A DNA stretch of 6,956 bases, from positions 365 to 7,320 of the forward strand of contig PMHI01000548.1 of assembly GCA_003156615.1 (NCBI GenBank), in the 5' to 3' direction. Of this stretch, positions 1 through 6,131 are shown piece by piece (position 1 is the first letter of the stretch; every line of letters starts with the position of its first letter). Made by a program: the position numbers and the translations under genes. The notes under the pieces are model-generated. The model was not told the DNA's origin, did no database searches, and worked only from the letters and a program-made list of their open reading frames with translations. This stretch comes from Acidobacteriaceae bacterium (GTDB lineage: Bacteria; Acidobacteriota; Terriglobia; Terriglobales; SbA1).

Positions 1-1202
1 AACCACGCCCGCCTAACATCCTTTCCCGCGGCCTTCCGGGCTTTGCCAAGATACTTGAAGCAATAGACAATGGCTGACATGAAGAAGATCAGGGGGAGCA
101 ATCCAGAGGTTTCTCCGGTTGAGACGTATTGATTTGCTGCGTCCCACATGTCATCGCCTCCCTCCCAGGTCCAATAGTTATTGGATCCCAGCAACCACCA
201 ATCCCAGAAGTGACGGATGAAGTTGTCCACGATTTTGAAACGATGCCAGCCCGTGGAGCCGCCCACGATATCGACTCTCGCAATCAAAGACCAAACCGGC
301 GCCTTCATGACGAGGTGCAGTCCCACCAGGGTCACTACGATGCTCCACCGGACCAGACGCATCTTCTCTCGGAGGGGCCACATCGCAATACCAATGATGG
401 CGGCGACTAAAGCTGACATGGCAGTACTCGTTCGTGAGGTGATGGTGATCGTAAGAGCCGCGACGATCCCCAGCACTGCCATCAGCCGCGACCCGCCCCT
501 GCGCCACAAGCACAGAAACAACGGGAGAATGGTTGCGCCAAAAGCGCCGGCAGTGAGATAGACGGTAAACGGCCCCTGCGCGCGCAGATATCCTTCCCGC
601 ATGGCCGTGCGCTCCGGCACCCCGCCAAACACCGCCAGAATGTTCCGGCCGGTCATCTGCTCGTTCAACATGACGGCTGCGATCAGCAGAGCGGCGACCA
701 CTAACACCTTGAGCGTCCGTTCTATATCCTTCTCGTTGCGGATGAAGTACCGGAAGACAAAATAGAAACCCAGCACGTTGTACGACTTGCCGACCTCATC
801 AAAGAAGGCCTCGCTGCGCTGCCAGAGCAGCGTGTAACAAATCACAGAGGTCACCGTATAGAGGAGGACAGCCTTGTCGACTACCCCGAACTTGATCGCA
901 AACGATTGACCTCCGCTTCCGTATCTCTCCCAGAGCAGTCGCCCCCACGCAAAAATCACCAATATGCGAAAAATTTGGAAGTGGAAGGGGCCGATCATGA
1001 CGTACTGCCCCATAGGACTGAGGATCGACAGCAGCAGAAGAGGGGCTAGAACATATTTCCGCTGCAGCACAAACATGAGAACGATCGACAGCGCCATGAT
1101 GGCTAGAATGACCGGATGGACGGAGGTTGCGCCCTGGCCAAAGGAATCCCCCAATCCTTCAGCCGGCTCCACCATGGCAAACAAATACGCAAACAAATGC
1201 AT
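1..1202 (-). CDS. O-antigen ligase / Wzy polymerase-like polytopic membrane protein (partial, C-terminus off left edge)
   Basis: An uninterrupted frame of 400 codons begins at ATG 1202 and runs off the left edge. The product is strongly hydrophobic, with about ten likely membrane segments, roughly at residues 30-46, 50-70, 73-91, 108-127, 140-154, 163-180, 212-233, 240-258, 261-278 and 287-305. A large hydrophilic loop (about 310-362) follows, then another hydrophobic segment (367-383). The loop carries GWHRFKIVDNFIRHF, WWLLGSNNYW and DAANQYV, and an earlier stretch reads REGYLRAQGPF. This is the pattern I associate with O-antigen ligase/Wzy-like inner-membrane proteins, which join or polymerise lipid-linked oligosaccharides on the periplasmic side. 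Polymerase and ligase cannot be told apart here. An in-frame TAG lies four codons before ATG 1202, so the start cannot be further upstream; ATG 1175 is the alternative. No strong ribosome-binding site is visible. A 306-base gap separates it from the upstream operon. Confidence 0.85.
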   Translation of the reverse strand, partial: MHLFAYLFAMVEPAEGLGDSFGQGATSVHPVILAIMALSIVLMFVLQRKYVLAPLLLLSILSPMGQYVMIGPFHFQIFRILVIFAWGRLLWERYGSGGQSFAIKFGVVDKAVLLYTVTSVICYTLLWQRSEAFFDEVGKSYNVLGFYFVFRYFIRNEKDIERTLKVLVVAALLIAAVMLNEQMTGRNILAVFGGVPERTAMREGYLRAQGPFTVYLTAGAFGATILPLFLCLWRRGGSRLMAVLGIVAALTITITSRTSTAMSALVAAIIGIAMWPLREKMRLVRWSIVVTLVGLHLVMKAPVWSLIARVDIVGGSTGWHRFKIVDNFIRHFWDWWLLGSNNYWTWEGGDDMWDAANQYVSTGETSGLLPLIFFMSAIVYCFKYLGKARKAAGKDVRRAW

Positions 1203-1508
1203 AGATCGACTCTAGAAGCGGGTGCCGCCCGCGCAGCGGTCGTACATTAGCAACTGGGTATTGGATCGCGGTTGCATTGGAACTGGAATCCTCTTGGCCA
1301 AGCCATACTCTAGGCTACCACTCGGCGCTAACTGCAAGCAGTATTCCTCAGAGGAAGCCACTGGGAACAGTAATCTTCGCCGCCGTTCCCACCTCCGGCC
1401 GGGCTGTTGTCCATGTCTCAGCACGCCTTTATGATCGTGCCTGGCGCGAGTCCTCGAACGCTCGAATGATCCCAACAGCGGCAAAAGGCGCGGGCTCGGC
1501 GAGGACGC
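1203..1508. other. 306-base gap between methyltransferase and Wzy-like gene
   Basis: There is no convincing gene here. On the minus strand the frame of the methyltransferase stays open for 98 codons after its TGA, to a TAG at 1214-1212. The translation is rich in Arg and unlike any family I know. A near-copy of the DIGAYE coding motif of the beta-helix gene sits at 1448-1476. I found no strong hairpin with a U-tract and no clear promoter, although the length of the gap makes a separate promoter for the downstream membrane protein plausible. Confidence 0.6.
1429..1495 (-). pseudogene. Possible relic of a beta-helix gene 3' end (WDIGAYEDS-like, frameshifted)
   Basis: Positions 1448-1476 match 6187-6214, the DNA encoding WDIGAYEDS in the beta-helix gene, at 26 bases with two mismatches (1457, 1464) and one extra base (1469). 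Read on the minus strand, one frame gives A-R-(five residues)-W-D. After the extra base, a second frame gives I-I-R-A-F-E-D-S and ends at TAA 1431-1429. The spacing between AR and WD equals that in the intact gene (ARPSTGSWD). This looks like a decayed, frameshifted gene end. The region is short and nothing recognisable lies upstream, so chance similarity is not excluded. The second frame also forms a 27-codon ORF whose GTG (1512) overlaps the methyltransferase TGA; I do not think it is a real gene. Confidence 0.3.
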
Positions 1509-2249
1509 TCACGGAAATTCCGGCTGGCACGCGTAGACAAAGAATGACTGTCCGAATATCGATTCTTCGAACGTCTTCCGAAAAGCGCGATTCCCGTTAA
1601 GAGCCGAGACACATTCACTTTGGGGCCAGCCCAGACGCTCGGTATAGATAAACGTAAACGGCTTTTTCTGAACGGCGGCCCTTTGCGCTAATTTCGCCAG
1701 TACTTCGTTAAGAAAATCCAGAGAAAAGGCCCGGTACACAAAGTAAACATCATCATCCGAATGATCACAATAATCCAAAACGTCTCCCTCGATCACACGG
1801 ATTGGGCATTGCTTTACGCCATTCGTTCGATAACTTGCAACATTTTCTCTTGCCACTCGACACAACTCGGGAGCCAACTCGACCCCGGTTACTTTTGCAA
1901 AGCCGTATTCCGCGGCGATGAGGCAAGGGCGACCGAGGCCGCAGCCGAGATCGACGAACGCAAACGACTTGGGCAAGTTCAGGATCCGCAGTAATTTGCG
2001 GACCCCCCAGGCGTTTACCGGTCCATAGGAAGTGGCTTTGGCCAGCTTGGACGGATCGAAAGAAGTATTGGAAAGTTCGACATGGCCGCTAGTGCGCACG
2101 CCATATCGGCGGTCGAACGATCGAATATGGAAATCGTCGACCATGGCGACGCAGACCGCTGCCGTCTTCCATAAGCCGTAGTGGCGGAAAAGATTGAGAA
2201 ATCGCCCCAAGGCCGACGAAGGAGTGAGGTTTCCAAAAAGACTCGCCAT
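1509..2249 (-). CDS. Class I SAM-dependent methyltransferase
   Basis: A 246-residue soluble protein with a Rossmann-type methyltransferase fold. Motif I is FAFVDLGCGLGRP (about residues 97-108), followed by an acidic ribose-binding strand TGVELAPE (121-128). A GDVLDY segment at 155-160 is a good candidate for the adenine-contacting acidic loop, and YFVYRAFS (169-176) fits motif IV. The N-terminal FDRRYGVRTSGHV (45-57) recalls a group of uncharacterised bacterial methyltransferases. The substrate cannot be read from the sequence; from its neighbours, a sugar or a modified residue of the polysaccharide repeat unit is a reasonable guess. ATG 2249 lies 14 bases after the aminotransferase stop. 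The spacer has no Shine-Dalgarno and instead contains ACCTCC, so start-up probably depends on ribosomes ending the upstream gene. The same frame stays open for 98 codons after the TGA. Confidence 0.88.
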   Translation of the reverse strand: MASLFGNLTPSSALGRFLNLFRHYGLWKTAAVCVAMVDDFHIRSFDRRYGVRTSGHVELSNTSFDPSKLAKATSYGPVNAWGVRKLLRILNLPKSFAFVDLGCGLGRPCLIAAEYGFAKVTGVELAPELCRVARENVASYRTNGVKQCPIRVIEGDVLDYCDHSDDDVYFVYRAFSLDFLNEVLAKLAQRAAVQKKPFTFIYTERLGWPQSECVSALNGNRAFRKTFEESIFGQSFFVYACQPEFP

Positions 2250-2263
2250 ATTTCGGAGGTCAA

Positions 2264-3691
2264 CTACCCTGCTGCAACAGTTCTTTCAATATCAAGCAGT
2301 GTCTCGGCAATCCTGCCCGCCGCACTTGGCGAGAGGGCCGTGTAAAGAGGCAGCAATATTAGGTTTCGAGCAGCCCAAAGAGAATTCGGCAAACCTTCGC
2401 AATCCGCTTCCTCGGACCAAAGTACTTTGAGGTAAATTCCTCGCTGTCGCGCCCGCCGTAAAATCTCGGAGCGATCCCTCCCCGGGTAAGCGATGGGAAA
2501 ACGCATCAGGCCCGATCGGTCGGAGTGAGCCGGCAGAAACGTCTGAATCCGCGTCCCCTGAAAATGTTTCTCGTAAACCGCGGCAAGCTCGGATATCTTT
2601 GCCCCAATATTGTCGATTCTGCGGATCATCCGCAGGGCGAGCTGCGCTTGATAAGGATGAATCTCTTTGGTGTAAAACGGCGTGCGGGGTGCTGCTTGCG
2701 GGCCGGTGGCCTCCTGGATAGGTCCAGGCGAAGAGTGTTGGCGTGGCCTTGCTGTCAAAATCCGGCCTATCGCCGGCCGCAGGGGGAGCAACCTTCTTGT
2801 GACCTGGCGATAAATCCAAGGATTTGTAAACAGATTTTGCAGAAACGCCTTGGCAAGTGGCACGTAAGGCATCGACCGTGTCGTCTCGGCCAAACGGTTG
2901 TTGGCTAACTTCGCCAGATCGCAAAGTCGCCCATTGTTCGCGACGATAAATCCACCGCGGAACGCCGGAAGCCGCTTCGATTGTTCGAAACTGAAAACGC
3001 CGAAATCGGCAAACGTGCCGAGGAGTCGGCCGTCTTGGCGTCCCCCGATCGCCGGCACAGCATCTTCGATGGTCAGACAATCCCGCTGTCTGGCTAATTC
3101 GCAAATGGCTTCAACGTCGGTCGGAACTCCGAACAAATGGGCGATCAGCAGAATTCTTCCGGGTTTGGCGGCCGCGTTATACTCCGCGGAGGTGGCGTTG
3201 ATACTGTTCTTTCCCAGATCGACAAAGATAATCCGTTTCCCCGCCACCTTTACCGCGGTTTTCACCTGATGACATATCCAGGCTGGCATAACAACTTCTT
3301 CTTGCGGCAGCAGGGATAGAATTTGAGCGATTGCGCATTCCCCAGAAGGGGCAAGAACAACGTTTTCCTCGTGGCTCCACTGTTGCAGGGAAACGCGCAG
3401 CGCTTCCAAAGAATCCGGTTGAAACATCCAGCCAAAAGCCTTGCACAAATCCCAATTCGTCGTCTCCAGCGCATTAAAGGGCACCACTGCTTCGGCTGAA
3501 CCAGGACCCGCCGCGAGCGGGAAAACACTCGTAGGATTTTCGGAAGCGATCATTGTAATTCGCGACCTGGCAGCGGCCGCCCGGTCATCGGTCGGCGTCT
3601 CGCGTTTCGTGGCAAGGATCCCCGCAGGATTTTCTTCGCAATGGATTGAAGCGCGTGCAACCGCAGTCTGATCCGTCTCATTGCCCGGCAT
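2264..3691 (-). CDS. DegT/DnrJ/EryC1/StrS-family PLP-dependent aminotransferase
   Basis: A 475-residue protein with the order of motifs of the DegT/StrS sugar aminotransferases. These are a phosphate-cup-like APSGECA (114-120), EVVMPAWICHQVKTAV (132-147), LIAHLFGVPTDV (182-193), the pyridine-contacting Asp in TIEDAVPAIGG (D210) and FGVFSFEQSKRL (230-241), where K239 is the expected Schiff-base lysine. EIHPYQAQLALRMIRRID (343-360) matches the usual C-terminal domain entry. Such enzymes transfer an amino group, usually from glutamate, to a keto-sugar nucleotide. It is diverged: the usual SGT is SGE, and the usual GEGG after the lysine is FRGG. It is also longer than the usual 370-400 residues because of a polar N-terminus. 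ATG 3691 is preceded by GAGGGAG and overlaps the acyltransferase by 14 bases; ATG 3553 (Met47) would give a more typical 429-residue enzyme. The stop is TAG at 2266-2264. Confidence 0.88.
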   Translation of the reverse strand: MPGNETDQTAVARASIHCEENPAGILATKRETPTDDRAAAARSRITMIASENPTSVFPLAAGPGSAEAVVPFNALETTNWDLCKAFGWMFQPDSLEALRVSLQQWSHEENVVLAPSGECAIAQILSLLPQEEVVMPAWICHQVKTAVKVAGKRIIFVDLGKNSINATSAEYNAAAKPGRILLIAHLFGVPTDVEAICELARQRDCLTIEDAVPAIGGRQDGRLLGTFADFGVFSFEQSKRLPAFRGGFIVANNGRLCDLAKLANNRLAETTRSMPYVPLAKAFLQNLFTNPWIYRQVTRRLLPLRPAIGRILTARPRQHSSPGPIQEATGPQAAPRTPFYTKEIHPYQAQLALRMIRRIDNIGAKISELAAVYEKHFQGTRIQTFLPAHSDRSGLMRFPIAYPGRDRSEILRRARQRGIYLKVLWSEEADCEGLPNSLWAARNLILLPLYTALSPSAAGRIAETLLDIERTVAAG

Positions 3692-4382
3692 CGCTCAAGC
3701 CACTCCCTCGAATCCACTTTCCCTGTGACGAATCGTATCGTTTGAGGATCTTGGCGGGATTACCACCTACCACGCAGAAGGGCGGAACGCTGCGAGTTAC
3801 CACAGAGTTTGCACCAATCACGCTGTTTCGTCCGACCACAAGGTGACCCGAAGCTCCGATGATAGCCGCGCCGTAGCCGATCCAGCAGTTCCGCTCAATC
3901 CGGACGGTACCTCCGGCCGTAAGTCCTTGCGCCGTTACAGGCTGGTCCACATTCGAGAACTCGTGGCTGTGGTCCGTAATTACCACCGAGGGCCCTAGCA
4001 AGACATCGGGTTCGAGCCATACGCTATTCTTGGCAGAAATCATGCAACGACGACCAATTTTGCAGCCGTTCTCGAGGATGATGGCCTCCGGAACGCCGAT
4101 GCCCGGCTCAGGAATGGTCAACCACACGTCATGCGCCAGGTAAACAAAATCTCCGATTCGTATCCGGTTCGCAGCGGATCTGTAAATGTCACACGAGTGA
4201 TGGATCGACACGCTTCGTCCAAACCCGGCAAAGGGATACGTCCATTGCATCCACACAGTGTTTGCCTTTGTCCGGATAATGTCGACAATGCAAAGAGGAT
4301 CTTCGGAAAAGGTCTTGTTGGCGACCTCCAACCCATTTCGGTATTTCACTCCCTCATTTGCAGTTTTAATCATGGCGTTCAT
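3678..4382 (-). CDS. Hexapeptide-repeat (left-handed beta-helix) O/N-acyltransferase
   Basis: With the start placed at ATG 4382 the product has 234 residues. The middle and end show isoleucine-rich hexapeptide turns: RIRIGDFVYLAHDV (73-86), AIILENGCKIGRRCMISAKNSV (100-121), VRIERNCWIGYGAAIIGASG (160-179) and VVGRNSVIGANSVVTRSVPP (182-201). VVGGNPAKILKRYD (204-217) closes the domain. TDHSHEF (136-142) supplies the likely catalytic histidine. This is the WbbJ/WcaF/maltose-acetyltransferase type, usually using an acetyl donor on sugars. Beside an aminotransferase it may acylate the new amino group (inference). The frame is open upstream to ATG 4508, but those 42 residues are Trp/Arg-rich, lie inside the flippase gene and do not resemble the family, so I trimmed them. 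ATG 4382 lies 4 bases after the flippase TGA; ATG 4373 is also possible. The last 14 bases overlap the aminotransferase. Confidence 0.88.
   Translation of the reverse strand: MNAMIKTANEGVKYRNGLEVANKTFSEDPLCIVDIIRTKANTVWMQWTYPFAGFGRSVSIHHSCDIYRSAANRIRIGDFVYLAHDVWLTIPEPGIGVPEAIILENGCKIGRRCMISAKNSVWLEPDVLLGPSVVITDHSHEFSNVDQPVTAQGLTAGGTVRIERNCWIGYGAAIIGASGHLVVGRNSVIGANSVVTRSVPPFCVVGGNPAKILKRYDSSQGKWIRGSGLSDAGQ
3703..3709 (-). promoter_or_regulatory. Ribosome-binding site for the aminotransferase long form
   Basis: The minus strand reads GAGGGAG, 11 bases before ATG 3691 and inside the end of the acyltransferase gene. It is the best Shine-Dalgarno-like sequence near any start in the window. It supports the 475-residue form over the internal ATG 3553, which has only a weak AGGT about 11 bases upstream. 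Confidence 0.5.
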
Positions 4383-4386
4383 CCGC

Positions 4387-5973
4387 TCAATCGCCGGCGG
4401 CCATCGCAGTTCGGCGTCGCGAGACCATCTCGAGTATGGTGCGTCTCTCCGCAGTGGAAACCGATCGAGTGATGACCAACGCGGGCCAGGCAGCGGCCAG
4501 GCATCCAAGAGCGATTTCGCCTAGCTTCATCGTTGCCGTGAGCCGTCCTGCCATACTCCACGGGATTGGGACCATTCCGGCAAGGGCTCCTGCCGCCACA
4601 ATCAGCGCCGCGGCCAATGAAATTCGCACGGCATCCACAGTAAATATCCTTGCGCTGAAGGCGTGAAACGTCGCGGCCATGGCACAAAACATAAAGGCTA
4701 CTCCGATCAGCTCGGCGCCAGCCATTCCGGCCAGAACTCCATTGAAGCCAAGGCTTCGGCCAAAGTACGCCACCACCAGAATTGCCAAAATTCGCAGCAC
4801 CTGGCGGATATTGTCCAGTAAGGCCCTGCCGGACGCTCGATAAAGAACCAACTGAAGAAGCGAGATCGCCTTCAGCAGCGCCGCTAAAGCCGTCAGCCAG
4901 ATGGCGGCCCGAAACCTGGGATCAACTTGCCCGGTCCAGGCGAAAACGAGGGACGTGCCGAACGCAGCCACGAACGCGAGCGGAAGCAATGCCGCCGCCA
5001 GGGTCACTTTGAATGACTTCGCCAGAAAGAGCTTCGTCTGCTCGATTGAGCCTGACGCAAACACCATTGTTCCTCCGGACAAGATCGGAAGGACCAAGGC
5101 ATCCTGCGCAATCAAGCCCGAAGTAACAACCCTGGATGCGACCGCAAAAACTCCCGCAGCCTCGGCGCCAAAACACTTTAGCAGAGCCACCGGCAAGATG
5201 GCCCCATACATCAATTCCAATACATTGATCAGCTGATAGCTCCCGGCAAAGCGCACCAGCTCGGGGAACGCACTCTTGGTGAAATGCGCCATTCTGATTT
5301 GCATCTCCGGCACGACATGAAGCGATGCCCTGTAGCAGCAAAAGATGTAAATCAACTCGGAAATACCCATGACCAAAGTCATGGCTAGCAAGCCATAACC
5401 GAAATGAAGCATCACGACGATCACGACAGCTTCGCACACGGTCAAGATGGTGCTGTACTTCCGGGTGAGGTCGATGCGATGCCCGCCCATGACAATCGCC
5501 TCGAAGGCTGCTCCGAAGTTGGAGACCGCGTAGATACACGCAAGGACCGCAATGGAGGCCGCCGCTGCGGAAAGAAACTCCGGAGGGACACCGCTTGCTC
5601 TGGCTATCTTGTGCGCGAGGAGCGCTACCGGAATCAATGTGGTCAGGGAAAGGGCGAGCATGGTAAAGCTGCCCGTGCTGACCAGCTTGTTCGCGGTTTG
5701 AAAATCGCCATTTCCGGTTGCCTCGGCAACGTACTTCTGGAACGCCGACTTGATCCCAGCGCTTCCAAAACGCATATAAGCAGCGGTCACAATGATGATC
5801 GACCAGATGCCATACCCACCGAGCCCAAGGTGATGAATCACGATCGGAACGGTAACCAGCCTCGTTCCGATCTGCGCCGCGCTCGAAACGACACCGAAAA
5901 GCGTGTTTCTCCCGATCGAGGCTGCCAAATGGCGATCGGAAGAGCGAGCAGTAAGTGTTTTGGTGTCGGACAA
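4387..5973 (-). CDS. Wzx-type polysaccharide flippase (MOP/MATE superfamily)
   Basis: A 528-residue polytopic membrane protein with about 12-14 likely membrane helices spread along its length. The N-terminus has the order expected of Wzx/RfbX-like proteins: a short polar head, SIGRNTLFGVVSSAAQIGTRLVTVPIVI (19-46), then HHLGLGGYGIWSII (47-60). It then reads FGSAGIKSAFQKYVAEATGNGD (69-90), where the family usually has a small, Gly-containing loop and a charged segment. Such proteins flip undecaprenyl-linked oligosaccharide units from the cytoplasmic to the periplasmic side of the inner membrane. The start is TTG at 5973: it has AGGT 7 bases upstream (5984-5981), there is an in-frame TAG further up, and the next ATG is about 66 codons inside, past the first helices. 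The gene leads a tight run of four. A 158-base gap separates it from the beta-helix gene upstream. The tail (504-528) is polar and Arg-rich. Confidence 0.92.
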   Translation of the reverse strand: MSDTKTLTARSSDRHLAASIGRNTLFGVVSSAAQIGTRLVTVPIVIHHLGLGGYGIWSIIIVTAAYMRFGSAGIKSAFQKYVAEATGNGDFQTANKLVSTGSFTMLALSLTTLIPVALLAHKIARASGVPPEFLSAAAASIAVLACIYAVSNFGAAFEAIVMGGHRIDLTRKYSTILTVCEAVVIVVMLHFGYGLLAMTLVMGISELIYIFCCYRASLHVVPEMQIRMAHFTKSAFPELVRFAGSYQLINVLELMYGAILPVALLKCFGAEAAGVFAVASRVVTSGLIAQDALVLPILSGGTMVFASGSIEQTKLFLAKSFKVTLAAALLPLAFVAAFGTSLVFAWTGQVDPRFRAAIWLTALAALLKAISLLQLVLYRASGRALLDNIRQVLRILAILVVAYFGRSLGFNGVLAGMAGAELIGVAFMFCAMAATFHAFSARIFTVDAVRISLAAALIVAAGALAGMVPIPWSMAGRLTATMKLGEIALGCLAAAWPALVITRSVSTAERRTILEMVSRRRTAMAAGD

Positions 5974-5980
5974 TTGCTCT

Positions 5981-5984
5981 ACCT
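5981..5984 (-). promoter_or_regulatory. Ribosome-binding site deciding the TTG start of the flippase
   Basis: The minus strand has AGGT followed by AGAGCAA and then TTG 5973, a spacing of 7 bases. With no ATG or GTG available between the upstream in-frame TAG and the first membrane helix, this supports the rare TTG start. Confidence 0.45.
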
Positions 5985-6027
5985 GCTTCCCAGAGTTCGA
6001 TTCGAGGTATTTCGCGGATGAACAGAT

Positions 6028-6042
6028 CCAGGGGATCCCTGG
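6028..6042. repeat. Short inverted repeat in the flippase leader
   Basis: CCAGGG, a 3-base spacer GAT and CCCTGG form a 6-base-pair stem 55 bases upstream of the flippase start. The minus-strand continuation is not U-rich, so it is not a typical intrinsic terminator. It could be an operator half-site pair or a leader hairpin. No known regulator is implied. Confidence 0.3.
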
Positions 6043-6082
6043 CTAAACTGACTTACGAAGGTTGAATGGATTGGCCAAAACA

Positions 6083-6094
6083 TCGTAATTACGA
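6083..6094. repeat. Perfect 12-base palindrome TCGTAATTACGA
   Basis: The sequence is its own reverse complement over 12 bases and lies about 110 bases upstream of the flippase start. One arm is part of TTACGAAG, which recurs directly at 6053-6060, 36 bases away. This spacing could suit two binding sites on nearly the same face of the helix, but that is speculation. Confidence 0.3.
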
Positions 6095-6131
6095 AGCGTA
6101 AGGCCAGTGCCGGTGAGTAAGAGCGAGCCAA

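Larger units (their letters stand above)
5974..6131. other. 158-base gap between beta-helix gene and flippase, with short palindromes
   Basis: No gene is seen. The gap holds a hairpin-forming repeat at 6028-6042, a perfect 12-base palindrome at 6083-6094, a perfect 8-base palindrome TTGGCCAA at 6071-6078 and a direct repeat TTACGAAG at 6053-6060 and 6089-6096. A promoter for the flippase operon is plausible here, but no good -35/-10 pair stands out. Confidence 0.5.

Noticed and set aside
178..513. 111-codon open frame on the minus strand
   Set aside because: It overlaps the long Wzy/ligase-like frame in another register; the membrane protein frame is longer, hydrophobic and carries family motifs.
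1429..1512. 27-codon ORF starting at a GTG that overlaps the methyltransferase TGA
   Set aside because: The GTGA overlap looks like translational coupling, but the peptide is very short and part of it is better explained as a relic of a DIGAYE-type gene end.
2255..2260. GGAGGT on the plus strand, a perfect Shine-Dalgarno
   Set aside because: No plausible plus-strand start codon or gene follows it.
2292..3104. 270-codon open frame on the minus strand
   Set aside because: It lies inside the aminotransferase in another frame and is Arg/Ser/Pro-rich. The aminotransferase motifs are clear in the real frame.
4383..4508. Upstream extension of the acyltransferase frame to ATG 4508
   Set aside because: The 42 residues are Trp/Arg-rich, unlike the family, and lie wholly inside the flippase 3' end. 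ATG 4382 just after the flippase stop fits operon spacing much better.
4922..5539. 205-codon open frame on the minus strand
   Set aside because: It is an alternative frame within the flippase gene, with Arg/Cys/Gly-rich composition and no domain.
5404..6021. 205-codon open frame on the plus strand
   Set aside because: It is antisense to the flippase, with Arg/His/Asp-rich composition typical of a shadow frame and no recognisable domain.
6040..6078. Possible minus-strand promoter TTGGCC - 17 bases - TAAGTC before the flippase
   Set aside because: The -10 match is poor and no upstream feature supports it, so I did not list it as a promoter.
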